Assembly (NCBI RefSeq): GCF_023284065.1
Contig: NZ_JAKIKP010000014.1
Span: forward strand, 36,884 to 100,883
Source of the DNA: Shewanella gaetbuli
GTDB lineage: Bacteria; Pseudomonadota; Gammaproteobacteria; Enterobacterales; Shewanellaceae
Direction: 5' to 3'
Length of the DNA: 64,000 nt
Shown: piece after piece, positions 9,746 to 18,356 of the stretch
Position numbering within the stretch: the stretch's first letter is position 1
How the letters are laid out: each line of letters opens with the position of its first letter
The notes under the pieces: generated by a model
The model's input: the letters and a program-made list of their open reading frames with translations, nothing else
Databases searched by the model: none
Told to the model about the DNA's origin: nothing
Made by a program: the position numbers and the translations under genes

Positions 9746-10567
9746 TTAGATGCTGGGATCAAATTCGGTGATTTCTTTCTGACGCTTTTTAGCGGCTGCC
9801 TTTTCTGCTTCATCAAAATCATCCACATTCAATTCTGGTAGCTTGTCAGTACACACCTCACCACCCATTGTCTGCACAGCTTGACATAACTCTTGCACTT
9901 TTGAGTCCATTAGATGCATGTGGTCCAACATTTGGCCAATAGCATTTGCGACAGGGTCGGGATTGTCAGGCGACACAGCATAAGCATCAAAGCCATATTT
10001 TTTTGCCATTTCTGTGCGGCGTTCGGTTTTCTCTTTAGACTGTTTGCTGGGTGAGGCAACGACTCTTCCAGGAATACCAACAACGGTATGATCAGGTTCT
10101 ACGTCTTTAACCACCACAGAGTTTGAGCCCACTCTGGCCCCATCATGCATGGTGATTGGTCCAAGTATTTTAGCACCCGCACCAATAACAACATTATTAC
10201 CTAATGTAGGGTGACGTTTACCCGCTTGCCAAGTTGTTCCACCTAAAGTAACTGAGTGATATAACGTGCAATCATCACCAATTTCAGCAGTTTCACCAAT
10301 CACAACGCCCATGCCATGGTCGATAAAAAAACGCCTACCAATGGTTGCACCAGGATGAATTTCAACGCCGGTTAACCAACGAGAAAAAGTAGACAAACAA
10401 CGTGCCGTTAAGCGCCAGTTATTTCGCCAAAACTTATTACTTAGCCTATGGAGCCAAATAGCATGCATACCAGGATAGTTAAGTAGAATTTCGATGGTAC
10501 TATTAGCCGCAGGATCACGATGATAGATTGATTCGATATCTTCTTTTAACCTAGATCTTACACTCAT
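9746..10567 (-). CDS. cysE: Serine O-acetyltransferase
   Basis: Acetylates L-serine with acetyl-CoA to O-acetylserine, the carbon acceptor for cysteine synthesis. The 273-aa protein shows left-handed beta-helix hexapeptide repeats from about residue 70 to 170, including [19 protein letters not shown] and the catalytic histidine of [10 protein letters not shown]. The N-terminal helical region is shorter than in enteric CysE, as in the isc-linked type, and a charged C-terminal extension of about 90 residues follows the helix. Location next to iscR fits supply of cysteine for IscS. Confidence 0.93.
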   Translation of the reverse strand: MSVRSRLKEDIESIYHRDPAANSTIEILLNYPGMHAIWLHRLSNKFWRNNWRLTARCLSTFSRWLTGVEIHPGATIGRRFFIDHGMGVVIGETAEIGDDCTLYHSVTLGGTTWQAGKRHPTLGNNVVIGAGAKILGPITMHDGARVGSNSVVVKDVEPDHTVVGIPGRVVASPSKQSKEKTERRTEMAKKYGFDAYAVSPDNPDPVANAIGQMLDHMHLMDSKVQELCQAVQTMGGEVCTDKLPELNVDDFDEAEKAAAKKRQKEITEFDPSI

Positions 10568-10586
10568 GTTAATCCCTTATTGATCG

Positions 10587-11306
10587 CTAGTCTTTATTCA
10601 TCTTTTTATCTACTGAGGTTAAAATACCACGTAAAATATTCATTTCTTGAGCTTCAACTCGCGCACGACTGAATAATCGCCTCAGTTTTGTCATCACTTG
10701 CCCTGGGTGATTTTTGATCACAAACCCCGTGTTTGATAATGTCGTTTCTAAATGCACAAAAAATCGTTCTAAATCTTCAGAATGAGGATACTCTTCTTCA
10801 GGAGCGACTTGTTCATTGAGTGCCAAATGAGCCACTCGAGTTTCATAGCAGATAATCTGAACAGCTTGAGCTAAATTAAGCGAGCTGTATTCTGGGTTAG
10901 CAGGTATGGCAACGTGATAAGTGCATTTCTGTAACTCTTCATTACTCAGGCCATGATTCTCTCTGCCGAATACAATTGCCACTGGGCCTTTAATACTTTC
11001 TAATGACAGTTTTTCACCCGCTTGACGAGGGTCTAGCATCGGCCAATCTAAAGTTCGGCTTCTCGCGCTAGTGGCAATAACTAAACTGCAATCGGCAATC
11101 GCATCAGCCAAAGAATCGACTTTGGTTAAATTTTTTAAAATATCTGAAGCGCCAGCGGCTAAGGCAATAGATTGTCCATCGGGCTCTACTCTTGGTTCCG
11201 CTAAATATAAATTAGACAAGCCCATGGTTTTCATTGCTCTTGCAGTTGAACCAATATTTCCTGGGTGAGACGTGCCAACAAGCACAACACGAATATTACT
11301 TAACAT
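10587..11306 (-). CDS. trmJ: tRNA (cytidine/uridine-2'-O-)-methyltransferase TrmJ
   Basis: SpoU-class (SPOUT) enzyme that 2'-O-methylates nucleotide 32 in the anticodon loop of several tRNAs using SAM. The 239-aa protein has motif 1 [19 protein letters not shown] and the knotted SAM-binding region with [14 protein letters not shown] and [14 protein letters not shown]-terminal extension is involved in tRNA binding in the family. It is co-oriented with cysE (19 bp apart) and divergent from suhB. Confidence 0.95.
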   Translation of the reverse strand: MLSNIRVVLVGTSHPGNIGSTARAMKTMGLSNLYLAEPRVEPDGQSIALAAGASDILKNLTKVDSLADAIADCSLVIATSARSRTLDWPMLDPRQAGEKLSLESIKGPVAIVFGRENHGLSNEELQKCTYHVAIPANPEYSSLNLAQAVQIICYETRVAHLALNEQVAPEEEYPHSEDLERFFVHLETTLSNTGFVIKNHPGQVMTKLRRLFSRARVEAQEMNILRGILTSVDKKMNKD

Positions 11307-11508
11307 TAGACCACTTTATATCAAAAAATAATGCTCGCATGTTAACACAAGCCTTGTTTGTATCGTTATATGAAAATTTTCATTTTATATAACTTTATCC
11401 TTTGACCACTTAGCGAAAATGTCATCTGTTAGTATATTTATCATGCGAAAACAGCATTAAAAACATCAATAGGTTAGTGCGCATATTAATAACTCAAACA
11501 TAATCAAG

Positions 11509-11537
11509 TTGAGTTAACCAAGTTAATGCATTATAAT
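11509..11537 (+). promoter_or_regulatory. Sigma-70 promoter of suhB
   Basis: TTGAGT at 11509-11514 and TATAAT at 11532-11537 are separated by exactly 17 bp. Transcription would start near 11544, giving a leader of about 36 nt before the chosen suhB ATG at 11580. This also shows that an earlier ATG at 11526 lies inside the promoter and is not the start. Confidence 0.8.
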
Positions 11538-11579
11538 ATGCGCCGCTATTTATCGTTCTTTAACATCCAGGGGATTGCA

Positions 11580-12383
11580 ATGCATCCGATGCTGACTATT
11601 GCCACACGCGCTGCGCGCGCTGCGGGCCAAACTATTATGCGCGCCTATACTGAACTCGACCGTGTTGAGGTTAGTGCCAAAGGAATAAATGACTTTGTTA
11701 CCAGTGTAGACAAGGAAGCAGAAGCTACTATTACATACCAAATTCGTAAATCTTACCCAGATCATACTATTGTGGGTGAAGAAGACGGTGAAAACCGTGG
11801 TACGAATAAAGATTACGTATGGATAGTCGATCCTTTGGATGGTACCAATAACTTCGTTCGTGGTATCCCTCATTTTGCCGTTTCAATTGCAGTTCAATAC
11901 AAAGGCGTTATTGAAGTTGCCGTTGTTTACGATCCTGTTCGTGAAGAATTATTCTCAGCTGTGCGTGGTAAAGGCGCTAAGTTGAATGATTTCCGCATGC
12001 GTGTCACTAATGTAAATGAATTAGATAACACCATAATTGGTACCGGTTTCCCATTCAAAGCACGTCAACACACTGAAAGCTACATGAATATTTTAGCGGA
12101 ATTGTTCCCACAATGTGCTGACTTACGTCGTGCAGGTTCTGCTGCGTTAGATTTAGCGTATGTTGCTGCTGGCCGTTTAGATGGTTATTTTGAAATTGGC
12201 CTAAAACCATGGGACATTGCCGCTGGCGACTTAATTTGTCGTGAAGCAGGTGGTACTGTTACCGACTTTACTGGTGGTCACAATTACATGGCGTCAGGCA
12301 ATATTGTTGCTGGTAGCCCTAAAGTGACTTCGTCACTTGTAAAACTAATGCGTCCTTTACTTAATGAAGGTTTAAAGCGCTAA
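11580..12383 (+). CDS. suhB: Inositol-1-monophosphatase family protein SuhB
   Basis: Mg-dependent inositol monophosphatase that in Escherichia coli also joins the ribosomal-RNA antitermination complex. The 267-aa product starts MHPMLTIATRAARAAG as in the enteric homologue, and has the metal-binding motifs GEEDG, WIVDPLDGTNNF and the C-terminal WDIAAGDLICREAGG. Start chosen by homology, by the ribosome-binding site AGGGG, and by the promoter mapped just upstream. It is divergent from trmJ and followed by its own terminator. Confidence 0.96.
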   Translation: MHPMLTIATRAARAAGQTIMRAYTELDRVEVSAKGINDFVTSVDKEAEATITYQIRKSYPDHTIVGEEDGENRGTNKDYVWIVDPLDGTNNFVRGIPHFAVSIAVQYKGVIEVAVVYDPVREELFSAVRGKGAKLNDFRMRVTNVNELDNTIIGTGFPFKARQHTESYMNILAELFPQCADLRRAGSAALDLAYVAAGRLDGYFEIGLKPWDIAAGDLICREAGGTVTDFTGGHNYMASGNIVAGSPKVTSSLVKLMRPLLNEGLKR

Positions 12384-12455
12384 GTTTCGATTTTAACTGA
12401 CATTGTCCAGTTCAGCCGCTAACGTCTGGCGAATACAATGCTCAGAGTATTCATT

Positions 12456-12484
12456 AAACCGCTAAATATATTAGCGGTTTTTTT
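12456..12484 (+). terminator. Rho-independent terminator of suhB
   Basis: A 10-bp perfect stem AAACCGCTAA / TTAGCGGTTT with the 5-nt loop ATATA is followed by a T run. It lies 72 bp after the suhB stop. Confidence 0.9.
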
Positions 12485-12521
12485 ATGTCTGTGATTTAGA
12501 TCACTGGGCAATTAGCTCGCT

Positions 12522-12968
12522 ATGTTCAATAATGTGATCACAACTATTATTTTAAGAATTACCATGCATAGAGTTAAACACGCCAGTATCCAATCTCTTA
12601 AAACTGTCGAATATTTGGTGCTATTTATTATCGCCATCGCGACGTTATTTGCCATAGGCGAAGAAATTTTGCACATGTTTTCTATTAAAACCGTGCAACT
12701 AGCAGATTTATTATTACTGTTTATATATTTAGAAGTCTTGGCGATGGTGGTCAATTATATCGAGTCAGGTAAATTACCCATTCGAATGCCGTTGTATATT
12801 GCCATTGTCGCATTAGCCCGCTATCTCATTTTAGATATGAAAGGCATGGATGACTGGCGAATTCTAGCCATTTCATTGTCCACCATTCTATTAGCATCCA
12901 CCGTGATTGTTATCCGCTGGGGACAACTTAAAATGCCATACCCCAAAAATCAAGATTACGACAGTTAA
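12522..12968 (+). CDS. PsiE-family inner-membrane protein
   Basis: Member of the phosphate-starvation-inducible PsiE family, whose biochemical role is unknown. The 148-aa protein has four predicted membrane segments (about 29-46, 58-76, 88-106 and 112-130) and the family core YLEVLAMVVNYIESGKLPIRMPLYIAIVALARYLI. The start is uncertain: an ATG at 12522 and another at 12564 are both possible and neither has a strong ribosome-binding site. No PHO box was recognised upstream. Flanked on both sides by terminators, so it is a single-gene unit. Confidence 0.85.
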   Translation: MFNNVITTIILRITMHRVKHASIQSLKTVEYLVLFIIAIATLFAIGEEILHMFSIKTVQLADLLLLFIYLEVLAMVVNYIESGKLPIRMPLYIAIVALARYLILDMKGMDDWRILAISLSTILLASTVIVIRWGQLKMPYPKNQDYDS

Positions 12969-12984
12969 CTCAAAATTCAATCGG

Positions 12985-13013
12985 AACGCCAAGCAAAATT
13001 GCTTGGCGTTTTT
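12985..13013 (+). terminator. Rho-independent terminator after the PsiE-like gene
   Basis: A 12-bp perfect stem AACGCCAAGCAA / TTGCTTGGCGTT with a 2-nt loop is followed by TTTCGTTTT. It lies 16 bp past the stop codon. Confidence 0.88.
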
Positions 13014-13092
13014 CGTTTTATCAAGCGTATAATTTTGCTTATAAAAGCGAATATGCTAAAACTAAAGTATAGGATAAGCAGGAGAATATAAA

Positions 13093-13395
13093 ATGGATCA
13101 TGAACCAAAGGGTTTCGAAGAAAAACGCTCTTCTTTAAGAGTAGACATGGAAGCTGAAAGAGTTAAATTGCACTGGATTGCAAAATCTGGAGAAAGCTTT
13201 GAGGATGACGGAGTTTGTATCGACCTTGCCCGCAAAGGAGTGTTAATCGATTATCGCCAACCCTTTGAACTCGGTGATCTAGTTGCTATCACGTTCAACT
13301 CCGGCACGGATAAACAAAATACAATTAAAGGACAGGTCTGTCGGTGTATTGAAAACTCACCTCAAAGTTTTCATATTGCATTGCAATTAATTTAA
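13093..13395 (+). CDS. PilZ-domain protein
   Basis: Small single-domain protein of the PilZ family, which commonly binds cyclic di-GMP. The 100-aa sequence contains the basic RxxxR-type start (KRSSLRV) and a DLARKG segment at the position of the usual D/N-x-S-x-x-G motif; alanine replaces the serine, which may weaken ligand binding. A beta barrel follows with FELGDLVAITF and a final HIALQLI strand. It has a good AGGAG ribosome-binding site. The orphan ParA gene lies 105 bp downstream. Function inferred from fold only. Confidence 0.82.
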   Translation: MDHEPKGFEEKRSSLRVDMEAERVKLHWIAKSGESFEDDGVCIDLARKGVLIDYRQPFELGDLVAITFNSGTDKQNTIKGQVCRCIENSPQSFHIALQLI

Positions 13396-13500
13396 TTTAC
13401 ATCGATAAAAGCTAACTAATTAGCTAGAAGTAAATATTGTTCTATACTTTATAACAATAATGGTAAGTAACAAAAATAAACATGTTGGAAGGGGATGAGC

Positions 13501-14169
13501 ATGATAATTCTGGTTGGTGGTGAGAAAGGAGGAAGTGGTAAAAGCTGCTTAGCGCAAAATCTTGCTGTATACATTACCCAAAAATTCGAAGCCAATGTAT
13601 TAATGGTTGATTGTGACCCTCAGCGAACCACTTCTGACTGGATTCAAGCCCGTAATAACGATCCTAGTTTAACCCCCATCAACTGTATTCAGCTTTATGG
13701 AAAAATTCGTAACGATTTGCTGAGTCTTGATGAGCGCTTTGACTATGTGGTTGTTGACTGTGGCGGTCAAGACAATCTCGCCATGCGTGCAGCAATGTCT
13801 GTTGCCACATATGTTGTTATCCCATTAAGGCCTAAAAGGCGTGATTTAAAAACCTTACCACACATGGAAGACATGCTAAGCACGTGTAAAATGGTAAACC
13901 CCAAAATGGTTGCCACCATTGTGATGACTCAATGTCCTGCCCTACCCACTCAATTCAAAAGAATTTTAGAAGCCAAAGAAGTAGTAGAGTCATACAACTT
14001 GAGAGCATTAAATTCGGTAACTTTTAATCGTAATATTTACGATGACAGTGAAGAAAGTGGCTCATCGGTTATCGAAATCGAACCTGATGGCAAAGCTGCT
14101 GATGAAATTAGAGCAATAGCTGACGAGCTATTTGCCATACCACCAGAAAATAGCCATGAGTTTATCTGA
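13501..14169 (+). CDS. ParA-family (Walker-type) ATPase, orphan
   Basis: P-loop ATPase of the ParA/MinD superfamily, used for segregation or positioning of DNA and protein cargoes. The deviant Walker A is GGEKGGSGKS, followed by MVDCDPQRTTSDW and the Walker B-like FDYVVVDCGG. A ribosome-binding site GGAAGG is correctly spaced for the ATG at 13501; a second ATG 6 bp earlier is too close to it. There is no parB nearby and it is not near an obvious origin. It overlaps a small downstream gene encoding a ribbon-helix-helix-like protein, so the pair resembles plasmid ParA-ParG type modules. Confidence 0.88.
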   Translation: MIILVGGEKGGSGKSCLAQNLAVYITQKFEANVLMVDCDPQRTTSDWIQARNNDPSLTPINCIQLYGKIRNDLLSLDERFDYVVVDCGGQDNLAMRAAMSVATYVVIPLRPKRRDLKTLPHMEDMLSTCKMVNPKMVATIVMTQCPALPTQFKRILEAKEVVESYNLRALNSVTFNRNIYDDSEESGSSVIEIEPDGKAADEIRAIADELFAIPPENSHEFI

Positions 14170-14497
14170 CTTAAAGCGCAAGAAACCAAAACATAAGAAT
14201 AATGTCGTCTCGGTTGATGATTTTATTGAAGATGCCAATAATTATGCTTTTGGTAAAAAGTCTGTGCTGGATGATAGTCCGAAAAATCAACAGTCTACTC
14301 AAGACTTCATTAGAGGTCTAGACAAAAAGACCACTAAAATATACAAACATGCTACCTTCACTCTCACTCAAAAAAGTATTCTTCAATTAGATGAATTGTC
14401 TAAAAACTCAGGCATCGCCAAGTCTAAATTATTGCGAATCTTTATTGATGACTTTTATCAACTCAGCAAAACCGCTCAACAAAAACGACTAAAATAG
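14156..14497 (+). CDS. Putative ribbon-helix-helix partner of the ParA ATPase
   Basis: I do not recognise a named family. From the ATG at 14156, which overlaps the ParA gene by 14 bp, the protein has 113 residues: a very basic N-terminus (SDLKRKKPKHKN), a flexible middle, and a C-terminal segment HATFTLTQKSILQLDELSKNSGIAKSKLLRIFIDDF that fits a beta strand followed by two helices, as in ribbon-helix-helix DNA-binding proteins. This organisation is that of ParG/Omega-like centromere-binding proteins. An earlier ATG 24 bp upstream is possible but lies deeper in the ParA gene. Confidence 0.65.
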   Translation: MSLSDLKRKKPKHKNNVVSVDDFIEDANNYAFGKKSVLDDSPKNQQSTQDFIRGLDKKTTKIYKHATFTLTQKSILQLDELSKNSGIAKSKLLRIFIDDFYQLSKTAQQKRLK

Positions 14498-14597
14498 CGA
14501 CCGAGTTAACTATACTGAAAGTGAGTTACTCTTCGCTATTTGAGCTCTGTTATACTGCGCGTCACTCTTACCAGTACCAAGCGAACACCTAGCTAAC

Positions 14598-15704
14598 ATG
14601 GTTAATCTAACAATATACTTTTGTAGCGTATTACTACTTTTAGTTTCACTATTAATTAACCGTGCTCAAGCTACGGGGTTTAATTTTTGGGAATCTTCAA
14701 CGCTAAACACTTCACTCGCCAATGCCAATGGCGCAAGTGCTCGCGATGCCAGCGTACAAGCCATGGTGCCAGCAAGTATTACGCAATTAAATCAACCTAT
14801 GGTCAATGCTAATGTTACTCACTATGGAGTATCTACTGACTATGACATATTCAATCAACAAAGCCATTATGAAGTTGCCAACCCTATTCCTTCAGGTTTT
14901 TTTAGTATGCCAATAAGTGAACATTGGTTCTTTGGTGTAGGAATAGCCAGCCGAGCAGCCGCTGATATTAGTGTGCCTTCAATACCACTCGTTCATCCAA
15001 ATGAAACAAGAATTCAACCTATTACAGTCTCTATTGCCCCAACGGTAGCTTACAAATTTAATAACTTGAGTGTGGCTGTGACAGGTGAGTATATTGTGGC
15101 GAATGGGCACTTAGAATCAACAAAATGCTTCTTGGGGATGTGTAATGAACAACAAACAGATTACCAAACAAGTGGGTTTGGTAGCGCAATAAGTGCAACA
15201 TGGCAAGCCAATGACTGGCTATCAGTTGCAGCAACCCACCGTTTTGAAACCGATTTTGGCGATCAGCACTTGCTGTTTGAATTGCCTTCTATTACTAGTG
15301 GCTATATCAATATTAAACTGAATCAACAGCTGAATTGGGATAGTAGTTACAGTTATAGTCGCTGGCATAATAAAGGGATCAGTTTCGCTGAATACCATGA
15401 CATATTAGGTTTATTTCAAGGCTTTCAGAACAGTAAACGATTTGCGACAGGATTAGAGTACCAAGTCGAACGTTGGTTTTTTAGAGCAGGATTTAGTATT
15501 GATGAAGCTATTGATATGCAAGGTGGCAACGACAAACGCTATCGCCTAGGTGTGGGGTATCACTTTAGTCCAAACTTACAGTTGAACATTGCCGCATTTA
15601 AAGAAGATTATGCGACCAAACAATTTAGTGCAGGCGAAATTAACTTAGTAGAAGTTCAAAATAAAGGCAATGGGTATAGTCTTGGGATTAGTTATCAACT
15701 GTAA
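14598..15704 (+). CDS. FadL/OmpP1-family outer-membrane transport protein
   Basis: Outer-membrane beta-barrel family for uptake of hydrophobic compounds such as long-chain fatty acids. The 368-aa protein has a signal peptide ending AQA before TGFNFWESS, and an N-terminal segment with NANGASARDASVQAMVPA that resembles the family plug and DAS motif. Alternating beta strands follow to a C-terminal YSLGISYQL. It is somewhat shorter than Escherichia coli FadL. Substrate cannot be read from the sequence. It stands alone on the plus strand. Confidence 0.82.
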   Translation: MVNLTIYFCSVLLLLVSLLINRAQATGFNFWESSTLNTSLANANGASARDASVQAMVPASITQLNQPMVNANVTHYGVSTDYDIFNQQSHYEVANPIPSGFFSMPISEHWFFGVGIASRAAADISVPSIPLVHPNETRIQPITVSIAPTVAYKFNNLSVAVTGEYIVANGHLESTKCFLGMCNEQQTDYQTSGFGSAISATWQANDWLSVAATHRFETDFGDQHLLFELPSITSGYINIKLNQQLNWDSSYSYSRWHNKGISFAEYHDILGLFQGFQNSKRFATGLEYQVERWFFRAGFSIDEAIDMQGGNDKRYRLGVGYHFSPNLQLNIAAFKEDYATKQFSAGEINLVEVQNKGNGYSLGISYQL

Positions 15705-15802
15705 CAACAAGTGATATTGAATATTTGATAGTTGTCTTACCTACGTTTATCGTTTTTATAGCGTATAATCTAAGTTAAATTTAAACGGGATCGAACCTAT
15801 AC

Positions 15803-16129
15803 ATGAATCAGCCAAATAACCCTCTTCACGGCATAAAGCTTGAAACCATCGTCACCTATTTAGTCGATAAATATGGCTGGCAAGAGCTGGGGGAACGAAT
15901 CAATATTCGCTGTTTTAAAGAAAACCCAAGTGTTAAATCCAGTTTGAAATTTCTGCGCAAAACCCAATGGGCTAGAGACAAGGTGGAATACTTATACCTT
16001 AAAAGTAATAAACTGCCGTTACCGATAAGAAAAGACACGCCATCTAGCGATTCAAATGAAAACCGCCCGCAACAAACAAGTGAAACTCAATCAAACGCAA
16101 ACGTTAATGCACATATTTGGGGCAAATAA
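15803..16129 (+). CDS. VF530-family DNA-binding protein (DUF2132)
   Basis: Small conserved protein whose family structure suggests nucleic-acid binding. The 108-aa sequence carries the whole family core [20 protein letters not shown] followed by [23 protein letters not shown] and [10 protein letters not shown]. The last 35 residues are polar and low-complexity and are not part of the domain. Role in the cell unknown. Confidence 0.9.
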   Translation: MNQPNNPLHGIKLETIVTYLVDKYGWQELGERINIRCFKENPSVKSSLKFLRKTQWARDKVEYLYLKSNKLPLPIRKDTPSSDSNENRPQQTSETQSNANVNAHIWGK

Positions 16130-16158
16130 TCGCGTTAATATTGTGATGGTAAATGAGG

Positions 16159-17028
16159 CTACAATGGGAACTCGAATATAAGGCGCCACACTTTTATGCC
16201 TCCCCCCACTTGGTAACTAAATCCTAGACGGTCAAATTTTAGGCCGTCCCAGCCAAAAAATTCATAACCTAAAGGCTTTGAGAATTTCACCGTAGCGCCA
16301 ACTTCATAGGCGTGATTAGTCATCACGTCATCACCGATTGGATTAACGAATTTCAACTCATCAAAATACCATTTACCCGAAAAAAACAATCTCGGCTCAA
16401 TTTCATTATCTCGCCACTTCCACTTCACACCTAAGCCAAAATCAAATCCACTTTGAAGCACTGAGTAACTTTCTGCTCGATCATTCAGCGTACTGCGATA
16501 ACCCGCAAAATATAATCGGTTAACCCAAATTGGACTATATTTCTGATTGTCTAATTGATAAACAGACGACACACCAGTAGAGAAAATCCCGACATTGGTT
16601 TTTGTTGATGAATTAAAGCCGTAGCCGATATCTAAATAACTTTCGATGGTTAATTTATCATTCACAAACCAATCATATTCTATTCCCGGTGTCACCGTCA
16701 TGGTGCCAACCCCCTCTGGAAACTCACCACTAGGCAAGTCTTCAAATGAGTAGTTTAAAAAACCTAATGAAACAGGGAGCCGCAGCTTTACTTGGTGGTT
16801 GTCATCTTCATCAATTAAAAATGATAACGGGATATTTAACACCGCAGCACTTTGGCCGGCAGTTCGATAAATTCCGCTGCCTAAGTAATTCGCAAACGCA
16901 TAATGAGAAGCATCAGGGGTAGGTTTTCTTTCTGAAGAATACCCATAAGAGACACATAAAAAAGCCATAACAAGTGCTATGGCTTTAAATTGGCTAACCA
17001 CATTAGATGGCCGCAGGTAACTTCGCAT
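16159..17028 (-). CDS. Putative outer-membrane beta-barrel protein, unknown function
   Basis: I do not recognise a named family. The protein (about 289 residues from the ATG at 17028) has a hydrophobic leader ending near VSYGYS and then amphipathic beta-strand patterns with many aromatic residues: LRLPVSLGFLNYSF, LTIESYLDIGYGF, FDFGLGVKWKW and a final KVWRLIFEFPL. That pattern fits an outer-membrane barrel. An ATG at 17046 would overlap the ribA stop by 17 bp; I prefer the later ATG, which begins just after the ribA stop. It may be co-transcribed with ribA. Confidence 0.65.
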   Translation of the reverse strand: MRSYLRPSNVVSQFKAIALVMAFLCVSYGYSSERKPTPDASHYAFANYLGSGIYRTAGQSAAVLNIPLSFLIDEDDNHQVKLRLPVSLGFLNYSFEDLPSGEFPEGVGTMTVTPGIEYDWFVNDKLTIESYLDIGYGFNSSTKTNVGIFSTGVSSVYQLDNQKYSPIWVNRLYFAGYRSTLNDRAESYSVLQSGFDFGLGVKWKWRDNEIEPRLFFSGKWYFDELKFVNPIGDDVMTNHAYEVGATVKFSKPLGYEFFGWDGLKFDRLGFSYQVGGGIKVWRLIFEFPL

Positions 17029-17029
17029 A

Positions 17030-17644
17030 TTAACTTTGATCATCATTAAAGTGATGTTCGGACATCATATGACCTAATTCGGTTGATTTGGTTTTCAAAT
17101 AAGATTCGTTGTAGCGATTTTTACCGACTTGAAGAGGTACACGTTCAACAACCTCAATGCCTTCTTGCTGCATTGCTTTAACTTTGCGCGGGTTATTGGT
17201 CATTAAACGCACCTTGCTAACATTTATTTGCGCTAACATGGGTTTAATCATGTCATATTTACGCATGTCAGCTTTGAAACCTAACTGCTCATTTGCTTCA
17301 ACGGTATTAGCGCCACCATCTTGTAATTCATATGCACGAATTTTATTCAGTAAACCGATACCGCGGCCTTCTTGGCGTAAATACAGAATAAAGCCTTGCC
17401 CCGCTTCAGCAATATTTTGCATTGCTGTTTGCAGTTGAAAACCACAATCACAACGCAGGCTAAATAATGCGTCTCCGGTTAAACATTCAGAATGAATACG
17501 CCCCAGTACCACTGACTGAGCATCTATTTCGCCAAATGTAAGTGCCACATGCTCTTTTTGGGTTTCAGTATCTTCAAAACCATGCATAGCAAACACGCCC
17601 CAAGGGGTAGGTAATTTAGAAGTAGCAATGTACTTTATTGTCAT
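17030..17644 (-). CDS. ribA: GTP cyclohydrolase II
   Basis: First step of riboflavin synthesis: opens GTP to 2,5-diamino-6-ribosylamino-pyrimidinone phosphate with release of formate. The 204-aa stand-alone enzyme has the zinc cysteines in [17 protein letters not shown], the catalytic RQEGRGIGL segment and a C-terminal nucleotide-binding part with MTNNPRKV. Length matches monofunctional RibA. An outer-membrane protein gene follows immediately. Confidence 0.97.
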   Translation of the reverse strand: MTIKYIATSKLPTPWGVFAMHGFEDTETQKEHVALTFGEIDAQSVVLGRIHSECLTGDALFSLRCDCGFQLQTAMQNIAEAGQGFILYLRQEGRGIGLLNKIRAYELQDGGANTVEANEQLGFKADMRKYDMIKPMLAQINVSKVRLMTNNPRKVKAMQQEGIEVVERVPLQVGKNRYNESYLKTKSTELGHMMSEHHFNDDQS

Positions 17645-17729
17645 GAACTAAACCTTACAACAACGCTCAATCAGAGAGGTTAAACAATAACGAATACTAA
17701 AAAGATGCAAAAGACATCTAGAAATGAAA

Positions 17730-18086
17730 CTAAAACTTAGCAGGAGCGAAACCTGTTACCGCTTTAATCCCCATTTCACGACCGAGTGCAGTTAAAGGGT
17801 GCACAACAACTAAGCCTTTTACAGACTTCTTCAATTTACCCATGTCAGCTTGCTCAGCTTTAGTTAACTCGCGCTTAAACGCTAAACTTTTAAGCTGGCC
17901 GCCTTCTTTACTGAGTTGGCGAGTTTGTTGGTTTTTAACATTATTAATTCGCTTAGTGACCGCAGCGATTTCTTTTTTGAACTGCATCATGACAGCCGTG
18001 TCGCCACGCTGTTCTGCCGCCGCTAATTTACGACGAAACTTATCTAACTTATCATTTAGAGTTTGCAGTTCTTGCTTTAAATTCAT
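17730..18086 (-). CDS. yibL: YibL family ribosome-associated protein
   Basis: Small protein found with ribosomes in Escherichia coli; exact role unknown. The 118-aa sequence has a charged, coiled-coil-like N-terminal half rich in K, R, Q and E, then the conserved block TKAEQADMGKLKKSVKGLVV followed by HPLTALGREMG, which matches YibL closely. It lies upstream of ribA on the same strand. The 270-bp stretch after it holds only the terminator of the next operon. Confidence 0.9.
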   Translation of the reverse strand: MNLKQELQTLNDKLDKFRRKLAAAEQRGDTAVMMQFKKEIAAVTKRINNVKNQQTRQLSKEGGQLKSLAFKRELTKAEQADMGKLKKSVKGLVVVHPLTALGREMGIKAVTGFAPAKF

Positions 18087-18325
18087 TACATTACCTTTAA
18101 ACTATTTATAAAATTGCTCTGTGGACCCTGTAGACACTACTTGATATAAAACACCCAGCAATTTGAGCTGGGAATTATATACCCAAACCTTATATATTTG
18201 CGAACTTCTATTGCATGTTTGCGAACAATTACCGCATTTAAATAACCCATCATTAGCGTGCGATTAAACAAACGGCTCAAATCGAACCAGTAACATATAA
18301 GACAGGCGGTTCAAAGCCTAATAAA

Positions 18326-18349
18326 AAGCCGCCTTATCAAAGACGGCTT
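18326..18349 (-). terminator. Terminator of the molybdenum hydroxylase operon
   Basis: A 10-bp stem with one mismatch (AAGCCGCCTT / AAGACGGCTT) and a 4-nt loop lies 8 bp beyond the large-subunit stop. On the minus strand it is followed by a T-rich run (TTTTTATTAGG). Confidence 0.8.
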
Positions 18350-18356
18350 ATATTAA

